The notes beneath the pieces are model-generated. The model searched no databases and was not told the DNA's origin. It saw nothing but the letters and a program-made list of their open reading frames with translations. Both the position numbers and the translations under genes were made by a program. This document shows positions 56,029 to 64,000 of a stretch of DNA of 64,000 nucleotides, in pieces. The number at the start of each line of letters is the position of its first letter. Position 1 is the first letter of the stretch. Source of the DNA: Plecoglossus altivelis (taxonomy: Eukaryota; Chordata; Actinopteri; Osmeriformes; Plecoglossidae); NCBI GenBank assembly GCA_036571765.1, contig BROE01000013.1, positions 18,284,267-18,348,266 on the forward strand, given 5' to 3'.

Positions 56029-56465
56029 TGTTAGAACGGATTGTACCGTACCATTTGTATTCAAAGATAATCAACAGGAAACCTATGCAATGACAAAATG
56101 TCTCCACCCCACATTCTGTGCCTGCCGGGGACCAGCGACGGTGGACTGCCTATGCGGGAGAGAAGCTACGACCTTGAGGAAGGCGGCGGAGGAGATGGCT
56201 TCTTGCACAGTCATATCTCAAGCTTATCTTGCAAACCCATGATTCTATCCGCATTGCTGCTGTGTTCCCCCTCCCTTTAGAGCAGCAATGCCCATTGTAA
56301 CTAGGGCCTTGATGACAATAAAAGGAGGGTTCGGCGGAGGAGGTTAGGAGGTTGTAACTGAGTACAACTCTGTCCGTTCTCCTCGCGAGTTCCATCTAAA
56401 AAGTACTTGACTCTCTTGTCTTTCTTCTTGTGTTCTTTAATGTTTCAGGTTGCCCAAACCTAACA
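56029..56465 (+). repeat. Candidate solo LTR, 437 bp
   Basis: The block starts TGTTAG and ends CTAACA, a 6-bp inverted terminus of the TG...CA kind. Inside, GACAATAAAAGGAGGGTTCG is a plausible TATA/poly(A) region, followed by CTCGCGAGTTCCATC, a pyrimidine-rich run and a short 3' part. No internal retroelement sequence is adjacent on either side. Flanking AACA/ACCA is an imperfect 4-bp match, so the target duplication is not proven. Confidence 0.45.
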
Positions 56466-57144
56466 ACCAACCAATCAGAAGCTCATCTAAATCTTAATGA
56501 GCACACTATATTTGGATAAGACAGTGTTCATCCAAGCCCAATTTCCCATGATTGCATTAGGGAACATCAAGCAGCACCTGGGCCATATTCAGCTCAATCA
56601 ATGTTACACTCCCTATTTTGAGACCTTAAGGAACAGTGAAATGACCTAAAAACTCAGCGAATCAAAAATCGAATCAAAGCAAATTTAACCTGAGGACCCA
56701 GTGCCACGTACTCCAACTCTAACCTAAATGAACAATGTTTCAGAATCACTATGGCATCTGCAAACCAGCCACCAAACAAATACCCCCGCCTTTTGTCTTG
56801 CAAGAGAGTGCTATGTCTCAATTCACTCTAATGAGTTGGAAGCCTGTCAGTTGTAATGCAGTGTCCAGATCAAATCACACAGCCATGTCTCTGTGAAGTG
56901 AACTAGAATGCCCACTGATTCTATCACTGGAAGCAAAAGTTGAAAATAAATCCACAGGAGTTCTTTCCCTGATGTTTATAAGTTCTTCTCCTGGAAGAGA
57001 ACTCTGGAAATCTTGGCAGAACATGGAATTAACAGACAACACAAGACAAAACAGGGCACACTGACTGGCTGAGGCTGCCATCATCGGCTCTATCTAATCT
57101 AATTCAGCAGTATGCCCAGTGGTGGCTGTTTGGGAAATAGTTTC
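56466..57144. other. syt7 intron, nothing recognised
   Basis: No supported gene or repeat before the truncated start of the family B LINE. Confidence 0.45.
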
Positions 57145-57149
57145 TTAGT

Positions 57150-59177
57150 TAGTCACTCCGACCACGCCATGATCCACCTGATTCCTGCATACAGGCAGAA
57201 ACGTAAACTCTGCAAACCTGCAGTGAGGACACACAAACAGTAGTCCAGCCACGCTGTGGAGGATCTCAGGGCTAACCTGGACTGCACTGACTGGGAAATG
57301 TTTGCTGCTGCCACAAATGGCCTGGATGAGCTCACTGAAGCGGTAACGTCATTCATCAGCTTCTGTGAGGACTCCTGCATACCAACACAAACCAGGGTGA
57401 GCTACAACAATGACAAACCCTGGTTCACAGCTAAACTGAAAAGTCGGAGGTCCAAGAAAGAGGAGGCATTTAAAAGTGGGGACAAGTACAGATTCAAGGA
57501 GTCAAAAAAGTTATTTAGCAGGGCGGTAAGGGACGCTAAATGATGGTAGTCAGAGAAATTGAAAGACCAATTTTCTGTGAACAACTCAACTTCTATCTGG
57601 AGGGGGCTCAGGCAGATTACAAACTACAAGCCCACAACCACCTCTAATGACTCCCGCCTGGCCGACGACCTGAATGAGTTCTACTGCAGATTTGAAAGGA
57701 AATCGGAAATTCTTTATTTCCGATTTCCTTTCAAATCTGCAGCATCCCCCAATCAACCGCAGACACCTCCCACACCCCCCACCACATCAAACAACAACAC
57801 ATACACAATGCTGACTCTCTCTATTCAACAGAGGGAATACAAAGTGTTCAAAAAACGAAACCCCCGCAAAGCAGCTGGACCGGATACGGTCTCCCCTGCC
57901 ACGCTAAAGCACTGTGCAGACCAACTGTCCCCATTGTTCATCAACATCTTCAATACCTCTCTGGAGACATGTCATGTGCCAGCCTACTTTAAATCCTCCA
58001 CCATCATCCCTGTGCCAAAGAAGTCCAGACCAACAGGGCTGAACGACTACAGACCTGTTGCACTGACATCTGTTGTAATGAAGTCCTTCGAGCGCTTGGT
58101 GCTGGCACACCTCAAAAATAGACCCCCTGCAGTTTGCCTACAGACCCAACAGGTCTGTGGACGATGCAGCCAATATAGCCCTGCATTTCATCTATCCGCA
58201 TCTGGACTCCCCAAACACGCCAGGATCCTGTTTGTGGACTTAGGCTCCGCCTTCAATACCATCATCCCGGCTCTGCTTCAGGACAAGCTCTCCCATCTGA
58301 AAGTGCCTGACCCAACCTGCAGGTGGATCACAGACTTCCTGTCTGATAGGAGGCAATGTGTCAAGATGGGAACGAAAGTCTCTGACTCCAGGTCAATCAG
58401 CACCGGAGCTCCTCAGGGCTGCGTCCTTTCCCCTCTACTTTTCTCGCTGTACACCAACAGCTGCACCTCCAGTCACCTGTCTGTCAAGCTCCTGAAGTTT
58501 GCAGACGACACCACCCTGATCGGGCTCATCTCCGGTGGGGATGAGTCTGACTACAGGAGGGAAGCTGACAACCTGGTGACCTGGTGTAGCCAGAATGACC
58601 TCAAGCTTAATGCTCTGAAGACAGTGGAGATGGTTGTGGACTTCAGAAAGGACCCAACCACACTCTCCCCCATCACCCTGTGTGACTACCAGGTCAACAC
58701 TGTTGAGTCCCTCCGCTTCCTCGGCACCACACTCTCTCAGGACCTCAAGTGGCAGCTGAACATCGCCTCACTGGATAAGAAAGCCCAGCAGACGATGTAC
58801 TACCTGCGGCAGCTGAGGAAATTCAACCTGCCGAAGACAATAATGGTGCAATTCTATACGGCCATTATTGAGTCTATCCTCACCTCCTCCATCACCGTCT
58901 GGTGCGCTGCTGCCACTGCCAAGGACAGGAGCAGACTACAGCGCATCATCCGTGCCGCCGAAAAGGTGATCGATCCCTCGAGGACTTGTACACCTCAAGG
59001 TCCTTGAGGCGAGTTAAGAAGATAGTTGCCGACTCCTCCCACCCTGGACACTATTTACTTCAGCTGCTCCCCTCTGGCAGGAGGCTGCGGTCCATCAGGA
59101 CCAAAACCTCTCGCCACAGGAACAGCTTCTTCCCCTATGCTATTACCCTCTTCAACAGGGCCAAGGACTCAGTATGA
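57150..59177 (+). pseudogene. Family B endonuclease end and reverse transcriptase
   Basis: LRANLDCTDWEMFAAATNGL (57.27 kb), YNNDKPWFTAKLKSR, stops at 57241 and 57541, then one frame from 57559 to 59007. That frame holds RNPRKAAGPDTVSPATLKHC, STIIPVPKKSRPTGLNDYR, motif A ARILFVDLGSAFNT, motif B GAPQGCVLSPLLFSLY, motif C LKFADDTTLIGL and KKAQQTMYYLRQLRKF. The stretch 58115-58225 is in a shifted frame: the homologous DPLQFAYRPNRSVDDA lies in another frame, with a second shift restoring the first. A last shift near 58980 moves HYLLQLLPSGRRLRSIRTKT to a different frame. Not functional. Confidence 0.87.
57684..57742. repeat. Perfect 27-bp palindrome with 5-nt loop
   Basis: The left arm starts CTGCAGATTTGAAAGG and the right arm ends CCTTTCAAATCTGCAG; the loop is TCTTT. 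Both 27-bp arms match without a mismatch. It lies inside the family B ORF and keeps the frame. Confidence 0.97.
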
Positions 59178-59394
59178 CATTATAGTGGCTTAGGGACGGG
59201 CTGGTTGGGAACAGAAATACAAATAACTGTTGTGCTTCCCCCTTTGGGGGAATATCCTCTGGTCATACCATGTTCCCCTTCTATTGTACATTAGTTAATG
59301 TTTTAGTTCCTTAAGATATTGTCTAATCTGCCTGTTAACTAACTAGTCTGTTCGTTCGTTACTCGTTACTGTTCGTTACTGTTCACATGTTTTC

Positions 59395-59810
59395 TCTCTC
59401 TCCCCCGGAGGTGAGTTCTGTCCTGGATTCTGCCCTGGTGATGACTCCACCCCAGGTGCCCCGCCTCATCTCGTAACCTGATCTGTGGACTCGGGTGCTC
59501 CTCAACTGTCGGGGAGTAGTTCCTTCTCTGTAGTTCTTTATCAACAGTCCATCTGCACATGATTTTAGCAGGTGGACAAATGGGCACGCGCCAGTCCTGA
59601 ACCATCTATAGCCTGTCCGTCCTTGGGGGTAGGATCTCTCCTTCACTGTGGTTCTCCTTGAGGTTTCTACTTTTTCCCCACGTGGTTTTTGTAGTTTTTC
59701 CTCGCTGAGAAGGAGGGTCTAAGGACAGGGGACGTTCTGGGATGGTTGTCCATTTGCTAAAATCATTTGGACATTGTTTATTGTTTGACTTGCTTTGCTG
59801 TTTATGTGTG
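59395..59810 (+). mobile_element. L2 3' UTR piece
   Basis: CCTGATCTGTGGACTCGGGT, CTCTCCTTCACTGTGGTTCT, GAGAAGGAGGGTCTAAGGAC and CCATTTGCTAAAATCAT match, in reverse, 46260-46480 and 49280-49330. The final TTGAA tail is missing where the TA tract begins. Confidence 0.8.
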
Positions 59811-59813
59811 TGT

Positions 59814-59938
59814 GTATATATATATAGATATATATATATATCTATATATATATACATATATATATAGATATATATATATATATGTATATATATATATGTA
59901 TATATATATCTATATACATATAGATATATATATATATG
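59814..59938. repeat. (TA)n microsatellite
   Basis: Imperfect TATATA with GATA and CATA interruptions, directly beside the Tc1-like element that inserted into a TA. Confidence 0.97.
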
Positions 59939-59940
59939 TA

Positions 59941-60520
59941 CAGTGGTGGCCATAATTATTAGAACACCCTACGAATCTGAAGAAATTTACATTTTTTTCG
60001 CCTCCAAACATAATTTCAACTCATAATGTTCATGAAACATGTACATGGTTGCTCTGAGCACAAACAAATAACAGCTGAAGTGAGTCTTTCTGTTTTTATC
60101 CACTTTTAACTTTAATATTTGGTATGTCCACCTTTTGGAGCAATTACAGCAGCACATCTCTCTGGCATAGTGTCAATATATTTCCTTAGAACTTCAACAC
60201 TAATTGTATCCCACGCCTTCTGCAACTCAAGCCAAAGGCTTTCCTTTGAATGTATAATGGATCTGTCCATTATACATTCATCTGTCAGTTCATTGTCCAA
60301 CTCGCCCCAAATTTGCTTGATGGGGTTGAGGTTCGGACTTTGAGGTGGTCAGGCCATCATTTTCAGTGATCCAGCAGATTCCTTTTGTCGCAGGTAGTTC
60401 CGGCATAGGTGAGAATATTGTTTAGGGTCATTGTCCTCTTGGAAAATAAATCCAGGCCCAATTAAAAAATGTACATTTTTTTAGATTCGTAGGGTGTTCT
60501 AATAATTTTGGCCACCACTG
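59941..60520 (-). mobile_element. Tc1-like transposon, internally deleted, 580 bp
   Basis: Both ends read CAGTGGTGGCCAWAATTATT inward, and the inverted repeats match at about 38 of 40 positions. TA flanks both sides (59939-59940, 60521-60522), as Tc1/mariner requires. Only the last third of a transposase remains inside. Confidence 0.95.
60112..60430 (-). pseudogene. Tc1 transposase, C-terminal remnant
   Basis: The minus strand reads RNYLRQKESAGSLKMMA, a stop where the usual DWP begins, PPQSPNLNPIKQIWGELDNE, then SLWLELQKAWDTISVEVLRK and YIDTMPERCAAVIAPKGG, ending near 60112. This is the end of a DD34E transposase. The position of the catalytic Glu (NPIE in the family) is Lys here (NPIK), so the remnant is catalytically dead as well as truncated. 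Confidence 0.88.
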
Positions 60521-60639
60521 TATATATGTGTATATGTATGTGTTCTATGTTTGCACTTCCCTGCCACAGTAAATTCTGTGCTTGTGTATCTTGCATGGTA
60601 AATAAAAACCGATTCTGATTCTGATTCTGAGGCAACGTT

Positions 60640-61477
60640 TTATTGTCCTTAAGATCCAACGCAGAATGTTCAATCGCCCATGTCCATGTGTGATGATATC
60701 CATTTATTATGACCAGACAATGAGGTGTATTAACAAGGGGCTGACAGGAGGAGTGGAAATATTTTACCTCATAAAATAAGACATCCTTCGTTGTGCAGAA
60801 GGGTTAGAGACACTCACATTAAGTACAGTTTAATCAAAGGTCCTATTTTGTCACCCGAATGTCTGGTCTATGAGCCACTTCTCTTCTCCAGTTATGGTCA
60901 CTGATAATTACCTGGATGTCCAACTTGTCTACACTAATGGAATCAGGCCTTTGGGGGTATGGGGAACACATTGTATTGTCACAGAGAGAGTTCAGGATCC
61001 TTGAATGTATGTCAGCCTCTCCTTCTTACTCTGTTTGTTGCTGTATGTCTGTCACAGTCTCTCTGTCACAATACTGAAGATCTACACAATAGCACCTCTC
61101 TCACTTTCTCTTTCTCTTCCTATCTCTCTCTCCCACTCACACAGAATCATGCAGGCACTTCTGTTGAGGGGCAAGTTTGGAATAGGTGTGTATGAGAATG
61201 AAACTAGTGTGTGGGTACTTAATTTGAGAGTGCATGTCTGTATATATGAGGTAGCACAAGAGGCTATGACTTCTGTTTAACAAGACTTTGACTTCTTATG
61301 TTTCCATTTTTTGTTGTAGTATACACAAGTAATTCATTATGTTCACAAAAAGTGTATGATCTAGATATCTTCTTCCATGAAAGGGACATAAAATCAACGA
61401 TTCCTCTTCTAAAACGTGAAAGACTATACAGATTGATACCAAAGCAGTAAACAGGATATGCCATCCTAGTTACTTAC
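60640..61477. other. syt7 intron next to the transmembrane exon; nothing recognised
   Basis: A pyrimidine-rich patch (61080-61140) and otherwise unique-looking DNA. No transposon recognised. Confidence 0.5.
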
Positions 61478-61581
61478 CAATTTGCGTTGACACCAGGTGC
61501 AGACACCGCACAGAGCAATAAACCAGACTGTACACACCGTCAGTCCCATGGAGACAAGGATTACATTAAGAGACAATGAGC
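61478..61581 (-). CDS. syt7: Synaptotagmin-7, transmembrane exon
   Basis: A 104-bp exon, acceptor ATACCTTCTCCTTCCAG and donor CAAATTG/GTAAGTA, phase 2 at its start and phase 0 at its end. It encodes a hydrophobic helix (LNVILVSMGLTVCTVWFIAL) followed by CGVCTWCQRKL. The C..C..WCQRKL juxtamembrane cluster is the Syt7 landmark; such cysteines are palmitoylated in synaptotagmins. The protein would have a short luminal N-terminus, this single membrane span and a cytosolic linker and C2 domains. The next exon (38107) begins GKR, as expected after QRKL. The exon with the start codon was not found and should lie beyond 64000, or be too short for me to recognise in 61.6-64.0 kb. Confidence 0.88.
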
Positions 61582-63204
61582 CTGGAAGGAGAAGGTATGT
61601 TGAAAAAATTGGACAAAATGGAGTGAGAAAGGAATAGGAGAGAATTAAAGAGGAGAAATCGAAAGAAGAATGAAAAAACAGTGGGAGAAAGAAATAGGAG
61701 AAATAGTTGGAAAAGGTTAGTCTCTGACTTCAGTCACCATAATAATCTATTCAGGCCAAACGTCATTGCATAAAATCAACTGATCCTCCACCATTTATGT
61801 AAGGAAGAAAGAAGAGGCCACAGATCTTATCTAGACGAGAAAAAAGCAAATATTCCCCTAAGTGACGTACCGAAGCAACAGATAAATAACTAAATTAAAA
61901 CAAATGAGGTACATGGAAGAGATAAGGTGATTTGTGTGTGGTGGAGGGAGGCCATAATGTGCTTACCTCTCTGCACTCCATCATCACTAACTCACAGACA
62001 GACTCATCTATCAGAAAAGGAACCAACAGGGAAATGGAGCAAAGCCATACAATAAAATACGCTACTCTACACGACAATACCATACAGAAGAGATAGTTGC
62101 CATTTATTCACTACATTTATCGCGATTCCGGTTCATTTGATTCCTGAGTAGGCCTTTATATTTCACTAAGAAGGCATAACACAAGTAAAAAACAAAGAGA
62201 GAGGGACACCGATTTTGACAAAAAAGAAAAGACATTAAATAACTGTCTCACAGGCTTGCTGATCATCTTACTTGTAATGTGGTTTTGTCTTTGTACACAA
62301 CAACATGTTCCCTCTCCCACTGTCTGTTGATAGTCTTTGTAAAACAACACAATGACATAACAACCATTTTACGCGCGTGTCTACCAGGTCTCTTTCCTAC
62401 CAGGCTTGCCTTTCTACAGCCAGTTGTGCCAGTTGTACATACACAACAATAGTCACAGGGTCATCAGGGTCAGACTGGCTGTTGGGAGAGTCAGGAGATA
62501 TTCTGAATGGCTGGTAAAAGCAACAGTCGCAGCATAAGGCAAACATTTTTTTTTTGTTAATAGTACAGTCGTGTGCCAGTCTGCGTTTTGAAGTCTTGGG
62601 ACGTTTTGCTGTCCCAGTCCAACTATGGTCGCAATGCAACCATAGCTCATCCTCTTTTCCCATGTTATTTCTTTCAACTCTCTTCCTCGCTCTTCCAATG
62701 AAATACCCCTAACACCCACCCATTCCTCTGCACATGCCTAGATATAACTTCAGGCATTTTAGGTTGAACTGGATAAATTGATATTAAAGAGAGGAAGCAG
62801 AAGAATCTATGCATCCTCCTCAGTACTCATTCTATTTCATTTACCTCCATCTTTTCTATTGCCCCCTCTATTATATACTCAAATATATAAATTAGCATAT
62901 ACTCATATACTCAATTCCTATTTCTATTCTATTTCAGTCTCTCCCTCCTCTGTCCATTCTCTCCTACCTGTGTAATGCAAAACAACACAGCCAAGCTCCA
63001 GACTGGCAACCAAAACAGCATTATTTTGAAAAGCATTTGAACCACAATAAAAATACATGTTGCATTCCTTCTCAGAATTCATGCACATCATCTGAAACAC
63101 TCCCATTGTGGAATTCATTTACAACCCCAAATAAGACAAATTTGGGACAGTATGGAACACAAAGAAACACAAAGAAAAAAAATTATTAGTGATTTCTAAA
63201 TTTC
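61582..63204. other. syt7 intron upstream of the transmembrane exon; nothing recognised
   Basis: I looked for the first syt7 coding exon and did not see one. An AT-rich stretch with no transposon ends. The 62.4-62.7 kb minus-strand frames have no homology that I know. Confidence 0.45.
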
Positions 63205-64000
63205 CCTTCCTTGAAAAGCCACCTTAACGTGAAGGAGGGGTTTGAGTACTTGGATGATCCTAAGAGCTATGTTGTCGGGGGCAATAAGCCCCTGGTAGAC
63301 CAAGGCAAACTGCCTTGGGAGACCCTACGTCAACACTACGACCCCCGGTAACGCTACGTCACCCGGAGTACCCCACCCTGGAGCCAGACCTGGAGTGGGT
63401 GCTCGCAGGCGAGCACCTGGTGGCCGGGTCTTTGCCCATGGGACCCAGTCGGGTATACCCCGAAAAGGCAATGTGGGACCACCTTCCTGCTGGCCCACCA
63501 CCCACAGGAAAGACCGTAGGGGGACGGTGCAGTGTGTTTTGGACAGTGGTCAGGGGCAGGTGCCTGGACAACCGAAGGCATGCATGCGGTCTCCAGCATT
63601 GGGGACATGGAATGTCCCCTTGCTGGTGGAGAAGGAGCCTGAGCTTGTGCAGGATGTAGAGCATTACCAGCTAGACATAGTCGGCCTCGCCTCCACGGAC
63701 AGCTTGGGTTCCGGATCCATTATCTTCGAGCGAGGCTGGACTCTACATTCCTCTGGTATTGCTCGTGGGGAGAGGTGGCTGGCTGGCGTGGGCTTGCTTA
63801 TAGCCCCGCAGCTCACCCGCCACGTGTTGGCGTTTACCCCAGTAAACGGGAGGGTCGCGTCCCTGCGCCTTCAAGCCAGGGACAGGTCTCTCACTGTTGT
63901 ATCGGCCTATGGGCCGAATAACAGTGCAGAGTACCCGGCCTTCTTGGAGTCCCTGAGAGGGGTACTGGACATATAACAAACACCATGTTCGAGCACAAGG
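63205..64000 (+). mobile_element. Rex3, 5' part, cut by the window end
   Basis: The leader AAAGCCACCTTAACGTGAAG through GGATGATCCTAAGAGCTATG matches the copy at 19640. The endonuclease N-terminus reads LGTWNVPLLVEKEPELVQD, LASTDSLGSGSIIFERGW, SLRLQARDRSLTVVSAYGP and EYPAFLESLRGVLD. At 63973 the sequence jumps from GTACTGGACAT to ATAACAAACACCATGTTCGA, skipping the LLGDFNAHVGND region that copy 19640 keeps. This copy is therefore also internally deleted. Confidence 0.9.

Larger units (their letters stand above)
57145..60635 (+). mobile_element. Non-LTR retrotransposon, family B (Rex1/L2-like), with insertions in its 3' UTR
   Basis: 5'-truncated within the endonuclease (SDHAMIHLIPAYRQK at 57150). 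The ORF ends near 59177. The 3' UTR contains an L2 3'-UTR piece (59395-59810), a TA tract and a Tc1-like element (59941-60520). The 3' terminus is TGCACTTCCCTGCCACAG, AATAAAAACCGATTCTGATTCTG with a TGATTC hexamer tail ending near 60632. The tail type agrees with CR1/L2/Rex1-like LINEs. Confidence 0.82.

Noticed and set aside
62397..62719. Two overlapping 88-codon minus-strand frames, considered as the first syt7 exon
   Set aside because: They lack the short luminal N-terminus expected of Syt7 and have no donor in the right phase that I could find.

Overview
The window is teleost fish genomic DNA. Three copies of the fish RTE-clade retrotransposon Rex3, several other fish non-LTR families, Tc1/mariner, hAT, Harbinger and piggyBac-like debris, and a tRNA-headed SINE all point there. 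The species cannot be named from the sequence.

The only host gene I can support is synaptotagmin-7 (syt7), on the minus strand, spread over almost the whole window. Five exons are visible, read from high to low coordinate: the transmembrane exon (61478-61581), a juxtamembrane linker exon (38107-38186), and three linker exons (36515-36649, 13417-13761, 4208-4330). All splice sites are GT/AG, and every junction between successive exons joins in frame to give the expected Syt7 order. The three last exons all begin and end in phase 2, so each can be skipped without changing the frame. The first exon and the two C2-domain exon groups lie outside the window. Everything else is intron, about 57 kb of it filled with transposable elements.

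Layout: 1-1703 a broken copia-like LTR retrotransposon with its LTR and initiator-Met tRNA primer site; 2.0-2.3 kb and 6.1-7.4 kb pieces of one non-LTR family, the second with its 5' end inverted; 8.1-10.4 kb a long LINE copy (called family A here); 12.6-18.4 kb non-autonomous repeats, L2 pieces and microsatellites; 19.6-22.0 kb Rex3; 22-28.3 kb a dispersed repeat interrupted by another LINE (24.1-26.6 kb); 29.9-31.0 kb a hAT-like non-autonomous element; 31.9-32.3 kb a minisatellite; 32.3-33.7 kb a mariner-like element whose transposase remnant has an intron; 39.2-40.2 kb a Rex3 fragment; 41.4-42.8 kb LINE family A; 45.3-54.4 kb a nested stack; 54.6-55.1 kb a SINE split by a LINE tail; 56.0-56.5 kb a candidate solo LTR; 57.1-60.6 kb LINE family B with an L2 3' UTR piece and a Tc1 element inside; 63.2-64.0 kb the 5' end of a third Rex3.

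The most informative structure is the stack at 45.3-54.4 kb. A hAT element with a perfect 8-bp target duplication sits in an L2 LINE. That L2 sits, with a TATC duplication, inside the Myb/SANT-like reading frame of a Harbinger element. The Harbinger element is itself flanked by collinear 5' and 3' parts of a family B LINE. A 7-N gap at 49995-50001 lies inside the stack. The 1.5 kb on either side of the gap are two versions of the same hAT/L2 junction, so an unresolved contig overlap is likely. I found no new biochemical system. The points most worth following are the syt7 linker cassettes, including a UG-repeat 3' splice site, and the nested insertion stack.
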